Assembly: GCA_017460845.1 (NCBI GenBank)
Contig: JAFUAE010000153.1
Span: forward strand, 1-32,092
Reading direction: 5' to 3'
Length of the DNA stretch: 32,092 bases
Origin: Lachnospiraceae bacterium
GTDB lineage: Bacteria; Bacillota; Clostridia; Lachnospirales; Lachnospiraceae
The position numbers and the translations under genes are program-made. Each line of letters begins with the position of its first letter. The first letter of the stretch is position 1. Positions 16,067 through 24,162 of this stretch are shown piece by piece. The notes under the pieces were generated by a model. It saw only the letters and a list, made by a program, of their open reading frames with translations. It did not search any database and was not told the DNA's origin.

Positions 16067-17083
16067 TTATTTCAGTATTGTATCCACAGCAGCACGGTAC
16101 TCATGAAAGTTCTTCGCTTTTACGATATTTTTCAGAAGCTTTTCATGATCCGGGAAATTCCGAATCAGCCAGGTCCAGAATTCCTTCATCTTATGCAGGA
16201 CCGGCGTTTCTCCGCTTAAGACCTTGCAGTAGCCGTCGAAGAGGGTATCCGTAAAAAGGCGGATCTCTTCCTTTGTCAGGCGGGCATTCGGCTCACGGGA
16301 AATGCCGCTTGATCTGAGGGAAATGTCGCCGTCCCGGCACTCCGGCTCCGCAGCTGTAAGTGCCGACAGCCTCCGGATCAGCGTCGGGTCCGTCAGTATT
16401 CCGCGTCCGATCATGACGGCATCGGGAAGCCTTCCGTCCGCATTTTCCTCGAAATTCCGCATAAGCTCAAGATATCCTGCCGTATCCGTGATATCTCCGT
16501 TATAACAGAGCGGATGAGGACAGTTTTTCAGGGCATAGATAAACGCGTCGTGATGCGGCGTTCCGCTGTAGAATTCATTTCTGACGCGGACATGGATGAT
16601 CAGTTCCTTCAGGGGATAACTGCTGAAAATGTCAAGCAGCGCCGGCCATTCCGCAGGATCTGAAAATCCGATCCGGGTCTTTACGGAAACTGCGCAGCGG
16701 GTTTTGGAGAAAATCCCGTCCAGCATTCTGTCCAGCTCGTCCGGATGCTGCAGGAGGCCTGCGCCGCGTCCCTTGGCAGTAACGGTCGGGGAAGGACAGC
16801 CCAGATTGAGGTTGAGCTCCCGGTAACCATAGGGCAGCAGCTCTTCCTCCAGATATAGAAATGCTTCCGCGGAATTCGTCAGGATCTGCGGGACAAGACG
16901 GATCCCTGCGTTATTTTCGGGCAGGATATCCTGAAGCTCGCGGTGCTTCAGATTCTTTTTCTGAAGATGCGGCTCAATAAAGGGCGTAAAATAAGTGTCA
17001 ATGCCCTGACCGAAGCCGGCATTGACAGCATTTCTGAATATATAACCTGTGATGCCCTCCATGGGCGCCAGATAAAATTTCAA
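16067..17083 (-). CDS. tRNA-dihydrouridine synthase (Dus family)
   Basis: A 338-residue FMN enzyme reducing uridine to dihydrouridine in the D-loop of tRNA. The N-terminus LKFYLAPMEGITGYIFRNAV is the FMN-binding start of a TIM barrel. LNLGCPSPTVTAKGRGAGLL carries the catalytic cysteine (C96). VSVKTRIGF holds the conserved lysine/arginine, and the barrel ends in an HVRVRNEFYSG and YNGDI stretch. I chose TTG 17083 because GGGAGG is placed 5 bases upstream and the protein then starts exactly at the family N-terminus; the longer frame to 17179 adds unrelated residues. It lies 76 bp after a GNAT gene on the same strand, probably in one operon. Which uridine it modifies is not predictable. Confidence 0.92.
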   Translation of the reverse strand: MKFYLAPMEGITGYIFRNAVNAGFGQGIDTYFTPFIEPHLQKKNLKHRELQDILPENNAGIRLVPQILTNSAEAFLYLEEELLPYGYRELNLNLGCPSPTVTAKGRGAGLLQHPDELDRMLDGIFSKTRCAVSVKTRIGFSDPAEWPALLDIFSSYPLKELIIHVRVRNEFYSGTPHHDAFIYALKNCPHPLCYNGDITDTAGYLELMRNFEENADGRLPDAVMIGRGILTDPTLIRRLSALTAAEPECRDGDISLRSSGISREPNARLTKEEIRLFTDTLFDGYCKVLSGETPVLHKMKEFWTWLIRNFPDHEKLLKNIVKAKNFHEYRAAVDTILK

Positions 17084-17159
17084 AGGGTCCTCCCTACGGG
17101 TGTTTGTAAGTATGGGGCAAAGAGCAGATATCCGGCTGACAGGGCAGGAAACCCATCTG

Positions 17160-17744
17160 TCAGTGCCTGTTATCGGCAAGATCCTTCAGGAAGAAGGTAT
17201 CCATTGTGCCGTGCTGCACGAAATCAGGCCGGTCCATCCTCTGATAGCCAGCTTTGGTATAGATGTGGATCGCTGCCTGCAGATTGGAATGCGTCTCTAC
17301 ATATACCTTTGTGTAGCCAAGCGCAGAGGCTTTTTCCTCGATCAGCCGGATCAGGTAATAGCCGATCCCGTTTCCCTTGACAGAATCTGCCAGATAAAGC
17401 TTCTGAAGCTCGGCACAGCCTTCTACAAAGGGAAACTCCGCCAGCCCGATGCCTCCGACAAGCTTACCGTTTTTATCCAGCAGGATTTCATAATGCCTCT
17501 CATCCGGTTTCGCCAGATAAAAGCTGCTCAGATGATCGAGCCCTTCATCGAAATAGACAGTGCCGGGGATATCCAGGCCGTGCTTTTTCAGGTTATAGCG
17601 GATCAGGGCGGCAAGGCCGGCATCGTACTCCGGGGAAAGCAGCTGGCAGCTTAAATCCTGCGGCAGTCTTACGGCCTCCGGTTTGCGCATGTTCTCCGCA
17701 TCCTTTGTCAGCAGGCCGTCTCCGGCCGGATCTTTCTGTATCAT
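17160..17744 (-). CDS. GNAT-family N-acetyltransferase
   Basis: A 194-residue acetyl-CoA-dependent transferase. The acetyl-CoA-binding motif appears as LYLADSVKGNGIGYYLI (core K-G-N-G-I-G) with the following helix LIEEKASALGY, and the fold closes with NLQAAIHIYTKAGYQRMDR. The first 30 residues are a family-atypical extension rich in charged residues. The ATG is set by AAGGAGA. The start region is followed on the same strand by the Dus gene. Substrate unknown: GNAT enzymes act on amino acids, antibiotics, polyamines or protein N-termini. It probably shares a transcript with the tRNA-modification gene, but no functional link is implied. Confidence 0.85.
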   Translation of the reverse strand: MIQKDPAGDGLLTKDAENMRKPEAVRLPQDLSCQLLSPEYDAGLAALIRYNLKKHGLDIPGTVYFDEGLDHLSSFYLAKPDERHYEILLDKNGKLVGGIGLAEFPFVEGCAELQKLYLADSVKGNGIGYYLIRLIEEKASALGYTKVYVETHSNLQAAIHIYTKAGYQRMDRPDFVQHGTMDTFFLKDLADNRH

Positions 17745-17831
17745 AGCGGTTCTCCTTATTGGTCAGACTTGGAATCAGAATCAAGGATAAACGATAAAAA
17801 CCCGGAGTGTCAATGGGGTTTCGATTCAGCG

Positions 17832-18010
17832 CCCGGCCAGCATGGATGCACGCGACACCTGATGCGCCCTCCTGCCCTGCATAGGGCTTCCTGCTTGCAA
17901 TGCCTCGGTGCGGCGCTATGCACGCGCCGCTTACCGGGCAGTGCAGCGCAGATAAGTCCCTGCATGGCTGGTCGGGCTTTATGGTACCGGCTGCATCCAT
18001 GCTGGCCGGG
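17832..18010. repeat. 179-bp structured segment bounded by a perfect 19-bp inverted repeat
   Basis: CCCGGCCAGCATGGATGCA (17832-17850) is exactly complementary to 17992-18010. Inside are GCCCT-GCAT-AGGGC (17874-17887), GCGGCG/CGCCGC (near 17910-17930) and CTGCCC/GGGCAG arms. The block is GC-rich, has no credible coding frame, and lies between the GNAT start and the P-type ATPase terminator. It could be a MITE-like element or a structured RNA. No flanking target duplication was seen. Confidence 0.6.
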
Positions 18011-18013
18011 TGC

Positions 18014-18053
18014 AAAAAAATCCCCGCGCCTGCCGTTCCGGCATTTGCGGGGA
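18014..18053 (-). terminator. Terminator of the P-type ATPase operon
   Basis: TCCCCGC (18021-18027) pairs with GCGGGGA (18047-18053), with an inner TGCCG/CGGCA stem. The minus strand ends in seven Ts (18014-18020), 16 bp past the ATPase stop. Confidence 0.9.
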
Positions 18054-18068
18054 AATACAAAACGATTC

Positions 18069-20147
18069 TCAGGTCAGCGCAGTCATATCGTGCAAACTGA
18101 TGCCGATCGTGGATACATTGTGCAGCAGTGCAGTTGTCGCAGGCGGCAGGATACCGGCAACGCCCAGAGCGATCAGCGCGGTATTAAAGCCCATAATAAA
18201 GCGGTAATTGTAATCGATCCTGCGGGAAAGCGCAGTGCTGATCCTGCGCAGCCTGATCAGGGCGTGAAGATCATCGGAAGCAATGGTGACATCCGCGATC
18301 TCACGCGCAATCGCGGCGCCTGTACTGATTGCGATACCGGTATCCGCGGCAGAAAGCGCAGGGGAATCATTAATGCCGTCTCCGATCATGATCACCTTCC
18401 TGCCGGCATTATGTTCCTTTTGGATGAAGGCAGCCTTGTCCTCGGGCAATACCTCCGCGTAATACTCGTCCAGGTTAAGACGCTCCGCGACAGCCGCAGC
18501 CGTGCGTCTGCTGTCGCCCGTCATCATAACGACCTTGCCGAAACCGAGTTCCTTCAGTTCACGGATGACTTCGGCGGATTCTTCCTTAACGGGATCCTCA
18601 ATACAGATTACAGCAGCCAGCGTGCCGGCGACAGCCATATAGAGCTGGGAGTACTCACCGGGTATCGTATCAAACTTTTTCTGCTCCCGCTTTGGAACCC
18701 TGCAGCCTTCGTCTTCAAAGACAAAATGATAACTGCCGATGACTACGCGCTTGCCGTCGACGATGCCGGAAATGCCGTGTGCCACCGTATAGGTGACATT
18801 GGAATGGCATTCATCATGCTTCAGGCCGCGGACCAGCGCTTCCTGGACGACAGCATTTGCCATGGAATGCGGATAATGCTCTTCCAGGCAGGCTGCGATC
18901 CGAAGCATTTCGTCCGGGTCTTCTCCATGGAAACCGATCACGGAAACGACACGGGGCTGGGAATTTGTCAGGGTACCGGTCTTATCGAAAACGATCGTTT
19001 CCGCCTGGGCGATCGCTTCCAGGAATTTTCCGCCCTTGACGGTAATGGCGTTGGAGCTGCATTCCTTCATTGCCGAAAGGACTGAGATCGGCATGGCCAG
19101 CTTCAGTGCGCAGGAATAATCGACCATCAGGCAGGAGATCGCCTTGGCGGTATTGCGGGTCAGAAGCCAGGTCAGGGCTGTGCCGGCAAAGCTGTAGGGC
19201 ACCAGACGGTCCGCCAGGCCGGCGGCTCTGCTTTCCGCCACGGATTTCAGCTTTTCAGACTCCTCGATCATTTTGACGATGCGGTCGTATCTGGCATCTC
19301 CCGAAGCCTTATCGATGCAAATGACGCACTCGCCTTCTTCCATGGTGGTACCCGCATAGACATAGCCTCCGGCTGTTTTTACGACCGGCATGGACTCGCC
19401 GGTGATAGAAGCCTGGTTGATTGTTCCCTCTCCGGAAATGACCTTGCCGTCAAACGGGATCATGTTGCCGGAGCGGACAACGAAAAGATCGCCTTCTTTC
19501 AGTGCCGATACAGAAACCAGGATATCCTCTCCGGAATCCAGCCGCTGCCATACTCTGTCGACTCCGAGCGACATGGTAGCGGCAAGATCATCGATGGATT
19601 TTTTGTGTGTCCATTCTTCGAGCAGCTCGCCCACTTTAAGCAGGAACATGACAGAGCCGGCGGTGTTAAAGTTTCGCTGCAGCAGGGAAACGGTAATTGC
19701 CGTAGCATCCAGAACGGCCACATTCATCGTCCGATGAGCCAGGGCATGGGCGCCGCGGTGCATATAGCGGAATGCGCGTCCTGTCGTAGTGACGGCGCGG
19801 ACGGGCGCAGGGACAAGAAATCTGCGAAGCGCACGTTTTGCGATCAGACCGACCAGCCGGTTCTCATACTCACGGCTGAGCTCGCGGCCTGTATGGGAAG
19901 GAACGACTTCCATCGCCTCCGCCTTTTCAAAGGAAAAGACCTTAAGGGCCTCAATGATATCCCGGCGGGAATCACCTGTATAGCGTATGATCACATCCCC
20001 GGTACGGTCGAATACTTTCGCATCACAGACACCCGGAACGGAGCGCAGATAGTATTCTGCAAGATCTGCCTGATGCAGGGAAATTCTGCCGGAAGACAGG
20101 CGGATCCGCATACGGCCGGCGGATTCGTGTAAGATCAGGCATTTCAT
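18069..20147 (-). CDS. P1B-type heavy-metal-transporting ATPase with non-canonical signatures
   Basis: A 692-residue membrane pump. An N-terminal HMA-like domain (residues 1-75) lacks the CxxC metal site. There are hydrophobic helices at about 140-170 and 320-360 and near the C-terminus, an A-domain with ASITGESMPV, and the P-domain DKTGTLT with phosphorylated D388 and GDGINDSPAL near the end. The membrane metal motif is DYSCALKL (S345-C346-A347) instead of the usual CPC or SPC. The N-domain HP pair that marks P1B pumps is PHSMANA, that is H-S. The metal specificity is therefore not predictable from standard subgroups. The start lies 3 bp after the upstream stop codon, so translation is coupled to the small helper gene. 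The role is probably metal efflux or supply to exported enzymes. Confidence 0.9.
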   Translation of the reverse strand: MKCLILHESAGRMRIRLSSGRISLHQADLAEYYLRSVPGVCDAKVFDRTGDVIIRYTGDSRRDIIEALKVFSFEKAEAMEVVPSHTGRELSREYENRLVGLIAKRALRRFLVPAPVRAVTTTGRAFRYMHRGAHALAHRTMNVAVLDATAITVSLLQRNFNTAGSVMFLLKVGELLEEWTHKKSIDDLAATMSLGVDRVWQRLDSGEDILVSVSALKEGDLFVVRSGNMIPFDGKVISGEGTINQASITGESMPVVKTAGGYVYAGTTMEEGECVICIDKASGDARYDRIVKMIEESEKLKSVAESRAAGLADRLVPYSFAGTALTWLLTRNTAKAISCLMVDYSCALKLAMPISVLSAMKECSSNAITVKGGKFLEAIAQAETIVFDKTGTLTNSQPRVVSVIGFHGEDPDEMLRIAACLEEHYPHSMANAVVQEALVRGLKHDECHSNVTYTVAHGISGIVDGKRVVIGSYHFVFEDEGCRVPKREQKKFDTIPGEYSQLYMAVAGTLAAVICIEDPVKEESAEVIRELKELGFGKVVMMTGDSRRTAAAVAERLNLDEYYAEVLPEDKAAFIQKEHNAGRKVIMIGDGINDSPALSAADTGIAISTGAAIAREIADVTIASDDLHALIRLRRISTALSRRIDYNYRFIMGFNTALIALGVAGILPPATTALLHNVSTIGISLHDMTALT

Positions 20148-20150
20148 TGC

Positions 20151-20462
20151 TTATGCCTCTGTGCTATCGCCTTCGGCGGCAGCAGTTTCGGGTTCTGCAG
20201 CTGCGTCTTCAATAATCTCTGCTTTCGCATCCTGCACGCGCTGTTCATTGATTTCCTTAGCGTCGGCCAGAATGTCGTCAGCTGATTCCTGAATGTTTGT
20301 CACTTTGGTCATTACACACTCTTTTGCGCGAAGCACAGCTGCCGTCCCTTCGGTATAAAGCTTTTTTGCATCTTTACTGGACAGAAGTGTGATCCCTGCT
20401 GTGCCGAACAGGAGCCCGCCGAGAAAAAGGGCGCATTTCTTACAAAGATCTTCGTTTTTCAT
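20151..20462 (-). CDS. Small DUF6110-like membrane-anchored protein, partner of the ATPase
   Basis: A 103-residue protein. MKNEDLCKKCALFLGGLLFG has a CxxC pair (C7, C10) just before one hydrophobic helix (about 11-28). A charged, coiled-coil-like region follows, and then an Ala/Glu-rich acidic tail. This plan matches the DUF6110-type small proteins that sit beside metal P-type ATPases in Clostridia (family name from memory, moderate certainty). The CxxC could hand metal to the pump, whose own HMA domain lacks one. The start has AGGAGG. It is the first gene of the operon, 3 bp before the ATPase. Confidence 0.75.
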   Translation of the reverse strand: MKNEDLCKKCALFLGGLLFGTAGITLLSSKDAKKLYTEGTAAVLRAKECVMTKVTNIQESADDILADAKEINEQRVQDAKAEIIEDAAAEPETAAAEGDSTEA

Positions 20463-20504
20463 TATGATTACCTCCTGGATAAAATCAGTGATTTTCTAAA
20501 AATA

Positions 20505-20573
20505 TGAATATTAATGAATATTAATATAAAACTACACGTATAATTGAATAATCATCAACTATACGTGTAGTTT
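20505..20573 (-). promoter_or_regulatory. Candidate operator region of the ATPase operon
   Basis: A perfect 14-bp inverted repeat AAACTACACGTATA (20529-20542) / TATACGTGTAGTTT (20560-20573) with a 17-base gap lies 67 bp upstream of the small helper gene. A tandem 10-bp repeat TGAATATTAA (20505-20514 and 20515-20524) adjoins it, set one helical turn apart. A sigma-A box pair could overlap, but the -35 is poor. This looks like a regulator-binding region, perhaps metal-responsive; the regulator is not identified. An alternative is an RNA hairpin in the leader. Confidence 0.55.
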
Positions 20574-20736
20574 AACATGCGGAAAATGGATTTTCAAATC
20601 CTAAAACGGGTACAATCAGTAAGGAAAACACAACATTTGTAAGATAAAGCCAACAGATGGTAGCCGTGTGCAACAAAAGTTGCAGATGAATAACTATACA
20701 GGAATGTTCTGTGATATAAACATCATGCAGATGTAA

Positions 20737-21327
20737 TTATTCCGCCGTGTTGCGGTTCAGGAACTCTACGGTAATCATAGCAAGCTCGCGCGGAGTTTGC
20801 CGCATGCCGTTCGAGAACCAGTACTGCAGCAGACTGCAGCAGCCGCCGACCAGGAAGCTGAAGAAGGCATCGAAGTATTTGAGCTCCGCCTGTCTGATAA
20901 AGGGACTCCAGTCGTTCAGACATTTTTCCTTCAGGAAGGTATTCAGATTGTTTAAGAACTTGATATCACCGTTCTCGCCCAGCAGGATATGGACCAGATC
21001 TACATTTTCTTCGCAGAGCAGATAGACCTTTTCAAATAAAAAAGCAGGATCGTTTTTAACGGTATCGCCTGAAATATGGTCGATCAGCTGATGCAGCTCA
21101 TCCAGGAGATCATTCTCTGACTGCTCCAGCAGGTCAAATACATCTTTATAATGGAGATAGAAGGTTCCGCGGTTGACATCAGCCATTTCCGTCAGCTCCT
21201 TGACCGAAATATCCTTGACGCTTTTCTGCTGCATCAGGGTCGTCAGGCTTTTTTTCAGAGCCGCCCGTGTCTTGCGGATCCTGCGGTCGGTTGCTTCATT
21301 TCTTGATTTCATTTCGTTCATGCTCAT
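20737..21327 (-). CDS. TetR/AcrR-family transcriptional regulator
   Basis: A 196-residue regulator. The helix-turn-helix VKELTEMADVNRGTFYLHYKD (positions about 40-60) follows an N-terminal helix RIRKTRAALKKSLTTLM. The remaining C-terminal alpha-helical region resembles the DhaS-type TetR ligand domain. I chose ATG 21327 (MSMNEMKSR) after AGAGGA; the frame extends further upstream to 21384 without a good site. It is divergent from the MMPL gene, the classic arrangement for local control of an exporter. The ATPase operon on the same strand downstream is a less likely target. Ligand unknown. Confidence 0.92.
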   Translation of the reverse strand: MSMNEMKSRNEATDRRIRKTRAALKKSLTTLMQQKSVKDISVKELTEMADVNRGTFYLHYKDVFDLLEQSENDLLDELHQLIDHISGDTVKNDPAFLFEKVYLLCEENVDLVHILLGENGDIKFLNNLNTFLKEKCLNDWSPFIRQAELKYFDAFFSFLVGGCCSLLQYWFSNGMRQTPRELAMITVEFLNRNTAE

Positions 21328-21696
21328 GTAAATTCCTCTTCCCTGAGCTTTCATATTTAATGGGCTATGCGATAAAGCGCACAACCTTGTATATAAGCTG
21401 CGCGCTGCTCTGCTGCCGGGCTAGCTCCCGCATTAATTACGCATAAAGATTTTGTTCAAAGTTCAACACACATCTGACAATTGTCCGTTAACGATCTCTG
21501 TGTATAAAACTGATGATTGTATTTTTGTTTCACACTCTTTATAATCATGGACTGTAACACGATAATGAACAGAAGTCAATTAAAAGATAACTGTCATTTA
21601 ATAGAAAAGCATCTAATAATACACAACAGTTTGGTGAATGACTGCCTGAGTACCACAAGTTCTTGAGGCAGCTTTAAGTCGTATAGAGAACCCGAT
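21328..21696. promoter_or_regulatory. Divergent tetR-MMPL intergenic region
   Basis: About 370 bp. It holds the palindrome GACAATTGTC (21476-21485), a candidate half of a TetR operator, and a plus-strand promoter at 21517. A further hairpin, CTGCCT/AGGCAG (about 21643-21671), lies in the MMPL leader. No coding frame is supported. Confidence 0.6.
21517..21545 (+). promoter_or_regulatory. Promoter of the MMPL operon
   Basis: TTGTAT (21517-21522) and a perfect TATAAT (21540-21545) are 17 bp apart, about 150 bp before the MMPL start codon. Confidence 0.7.
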
Positions 21697-24069
21697 ATGA
21701 GTTTATTCAGGAAGAAAAGAATACAGATGCCGTCTGAGATGGAGAATACTGCAGGGCAGAGCATTCCGGAGACAAAGAAAGGACAGGATCCGCAGGAATT
21801 GCCGCAGCAGAGACTGCTTCAGGAGACGGAACAGTCCGTGACGCCGGCGCCGCGGAAAAAGAAAAATCTGGCCGATTTTATCGTAGATCACAACCGCGTC
21901 ATTGCAGGCATTGTAATCGTGCTGGTCGTATTCTGCCTTTATATTTCACAGTTCGTAAAGATCAATTATGACCTGACCACGTATCTGCCGGACTTCGCAC
22001 CCTCCAAGATCGCTATTGATAAGATGCGGGATACCTTCGGATATCCGGGAACCGGACGGCTGATGCTCGAGGATGTCAGCATTTATGAGGCCAAGGATTA
22101 CAAGGACCGGATCGAAAAGGTAGACGGGGTGGACCAGATCATCTGGTGCGACCTGACAAACTCGATCTATACCTCTTCCGATTTTATCAATTACGATGAA
22201 ATCGAAGATTATTACAAGGATGGCTGCGCGGTCATGGATGTCACCTTTGAAGAGGGGGATACCTCGAAAAGGACACATCAGGCGATCGATGATATTGAGG
22301 AGATCATCGGCGACAAGGGTTATATCGTCGGCATGGCGCCGACCAACAAGACCACGGAGGAGACGGTGGAAAAGGAAATGAACAGGGTGCTGGTGGTTTC
22401 GACTGTCCTGCTGTTCTTTATCCTCCTGCTGACCACGGGATCCTATTTTGAGCCGGTCGTGTTCCTGACCGTTATCGGAGCAGCCGTCGCAATCAACAAA
22501 GGCACCAATATGATGCTGGGCACGATCTCCTATATTACGAACAACATCATGGTCGTGATCCAGATGGCGACCTCGATGGATTATTCTATCTTTCTGCTGG
22601 ATTCATATGAGAGAGAAAGAGAAAACGGCCTCGCCAAGGTTCCTGCACTGAAGGCCGGTCTGATGACAACGATCCGGACTGTGCTTTCCAGCTCTCTGAC
22701 CACTTACTTCGGCTTCGTCGTGCTGGTACTGATGAAGTTCAAGATCGGTTTCGACCTCGGCTTTGTCATGTCCAAGAGCATCATCTGCTCGCTGCTGATG
22801 GTCATCTTTTTCATGCCTTCGCTGCTGCTGCTCTTTTCGGATGTCATTGACAGGACCAAGCACAGGGAACTGCTCCCCGATTTTGAAATTTTCGGAAAGG
22901 TGATCCATAGGATCAGTCCCGTGATCCTGGCTGTCGTACTGCTGATGGCGCCGGGCCTGATCGTAGCACAGAGCCTGAACGATTTTAAGTTCGGACCGGA
23001 CGCGACCAGTATTGGCGAACGTATGGCGCTTTATCACCAGACACAGGAAATCAATGACCGCTTCGGCAGATCCAACCTGATCGTGGCGATTTTTCCTGAT
23101 GAGGGCAGCGTAAAGGAAAAGGAACTGACAGACGAGCTGGAGGATAAGGACTATGTCAAGAAGGTTATGGGCATGTCCGCATACCTTCCGGAAGGTATGT
23201 ATGAGGACATCCTCCCGAGGAGCCTCACCGAAATGTTCCATAAGGAAGGCTTCACCAGACTTCTGATTTACATCCGGACAAAGCCGGAAAGCGCGGCTTC
23301 CTATCAGTATTCTGAGGAAATAGAACAGACGATTAAATCCTATTACGGGGAGGAGAACACCTTTATCGCCGGCAATACGCCGACAACGAAGGATATGGAG
23401 GAAATCCTGAATAAGGACTATACGATGGTCAACACGCTTGCCATCATCTGTATCTTCCTGGTCGTGGCGATCTCCTTTAAGTCGCCGATCGTTCCGATTG
23501 CGGCAATGATCCCCATTATGGCGGCGATTTATCTGAATATGACGGTGCCGTATCTGGAAGGAAGAGAGCTGATTTTTATCGCATATGCCGTCGTATCCTG
23601 CGTACAGCTGGGTTCTACGATCGACTATGCGATCCTGTGTATCGACAACTACAGCAGGATCCGGAAGACGGAGCCGGACAAGCATAAGGCGGCCGTCGAA
23701 ATGACCAGGGTCAGCTTTCCTTCCATGCTGACCTCGGGCGGGATCCTGACAGTCTGCGGATATGTGGTTTTCTTTATGTCGACGGGCCCCGCGATATGTG
23801 AGGTCGGGCATCTGATCGGCAGAGGTGCTGTCCTTTCGGTCTTTTTCGTTACGACACTGATGCCGTCGATCCTGATGATCATCGACCATTTCATTGTGAC
23901 GGATTTCAAGACCAGGCACGAGGAACGCAGGGAAAGATTCAGGTCAAGAGTTTCTACGGCCCGCGGACGGATCCGGGGAGACCGGGAACGCAGGCGCCGT
24001 GATCTTGAGGCACAGATCGAGAAGCTGAAGGAAGCGCTGAGAAAGCATGATGAGGAGAATAAAAAATAG
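21697..24069 (+). CDS. MMPL/RND-family transporter
   Basis: A 790-residue membrane protein. About 60 polar residues precede TM1 (IVDHNRVIAGIVIVLVVFCL). A large extracytoplasmic loop, a bundle of five helices (about 220-390), a second loop and a second bundle (about 580-750) follow. The typical MMPL segment TSMDYSIFLLDSYERERENG and its partner STIDYAILCIDNYSRIR are both present. MMPL proteins use the proton gradient to move lipids or glycolipids to the outer face of the envelope. The C-terminus is a basic helix (ARGRIRGDRERRRRDLEAQIEK). The start codon has only a weak AGAGAA. It begins a plus-strand operon with two exported proteins. The cargo is unknown. Confidence 0.92.
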   Translation: MSLFRKKRIQMPSEMENTAGQSIPETKKGQDPQELPQQRLLQETEQSVTPAPRKKKNLADFIVDHNRVIAGIVIVLVVFCLYISQFVKINYDLTTYLPDFAPSKIAIDKMRDTFGYPGTGRLMLEDVSIYEAKDYKDRIEKVDGVDQIIWCDLTNSIYTSSDFINYDEIEDYYKDGCAVMDVTFEEGDTSKRTHQAIDDIEEIIGDKGYIVGMAPTNKTTEETVEKEMNRVLVVSTVLLFFILLLTTGSYFEPVVFLTVIGAAVAINKGTNMMLGTISYITNNIMVVIQMATSMDYSIFLLDSYERERENGLAKVPALKAGLMTTIRTVLSSSLTTYFGFVVLVLMKFKIGFDLGFVMSKSIICSLLMVIFFMPSLLLLFSDVIDRTKHRELLPDFEIFGKVIHRISPVILAVVLLMAPGLIVAQSLNDFKFGPDATSIGERMALYHQTQEINDRFGRSNLIVAIFPDEGSVKEKELTDELEDKDYVKKVMGMSAYLPEGMYEDILPRSLTEMFHKEGFTRLLIYIRTKPESAASYQYSEEIEQTIKSYYGEENTFIAGNTPTTKDMEEILNKDYTMVNTLAIICIFLVVAISFKSPIVPIAAMIPIMAAIYLNMTVPYLEGRELIFIAYAVVSCVQLGSTIDYAILCIDNYSRIRKTEPDKHKAAVEMTRVSFPSMLTSGGILTVCGYVVFFMSTGPAICEVGHLIGRGAVLSVFFVTTLMPSILMIIDHFIVTDFKTRHEERRERFRSRVSTARGRIRGDRERRRRDLEAQIEKLKEALRKHDEENKK

Positions 24070-24162
24070 TTACTGTTCAGCCCGGGCTGAAACATCCCGG
24101 TGCCCGGCCGGCTGAATAAGTGCAGCTGAAACAGCAGCTTGCATACAGGAAAGGCTATATTT

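Noticed and set aside
17100..17179. Extended N-terminus of the dihydrouridine synthase
   Set aside because: The added residues are not part of the Dus fold, and a good GGGAGG site precedes TTG 17083 exactly at the family start.
17769..19085. A 438-residue plus-strand open frame opposite the P-type ATPase
   Set aside because: It is a shadow of the ATPase, covering the invariant GDGxND and DKTGTLT regions on the other strand, and starts inside the inverted-repeat segment.
22603..23919. A 438-residue minus-strand open frame inside the MMPL gene
   Set aside because: It is antisense to a gene with clear membrane helices and MMPL motifs, is rich in His, Arg and Asp as shadow frames are, and has no ribosome site or family resemblance.
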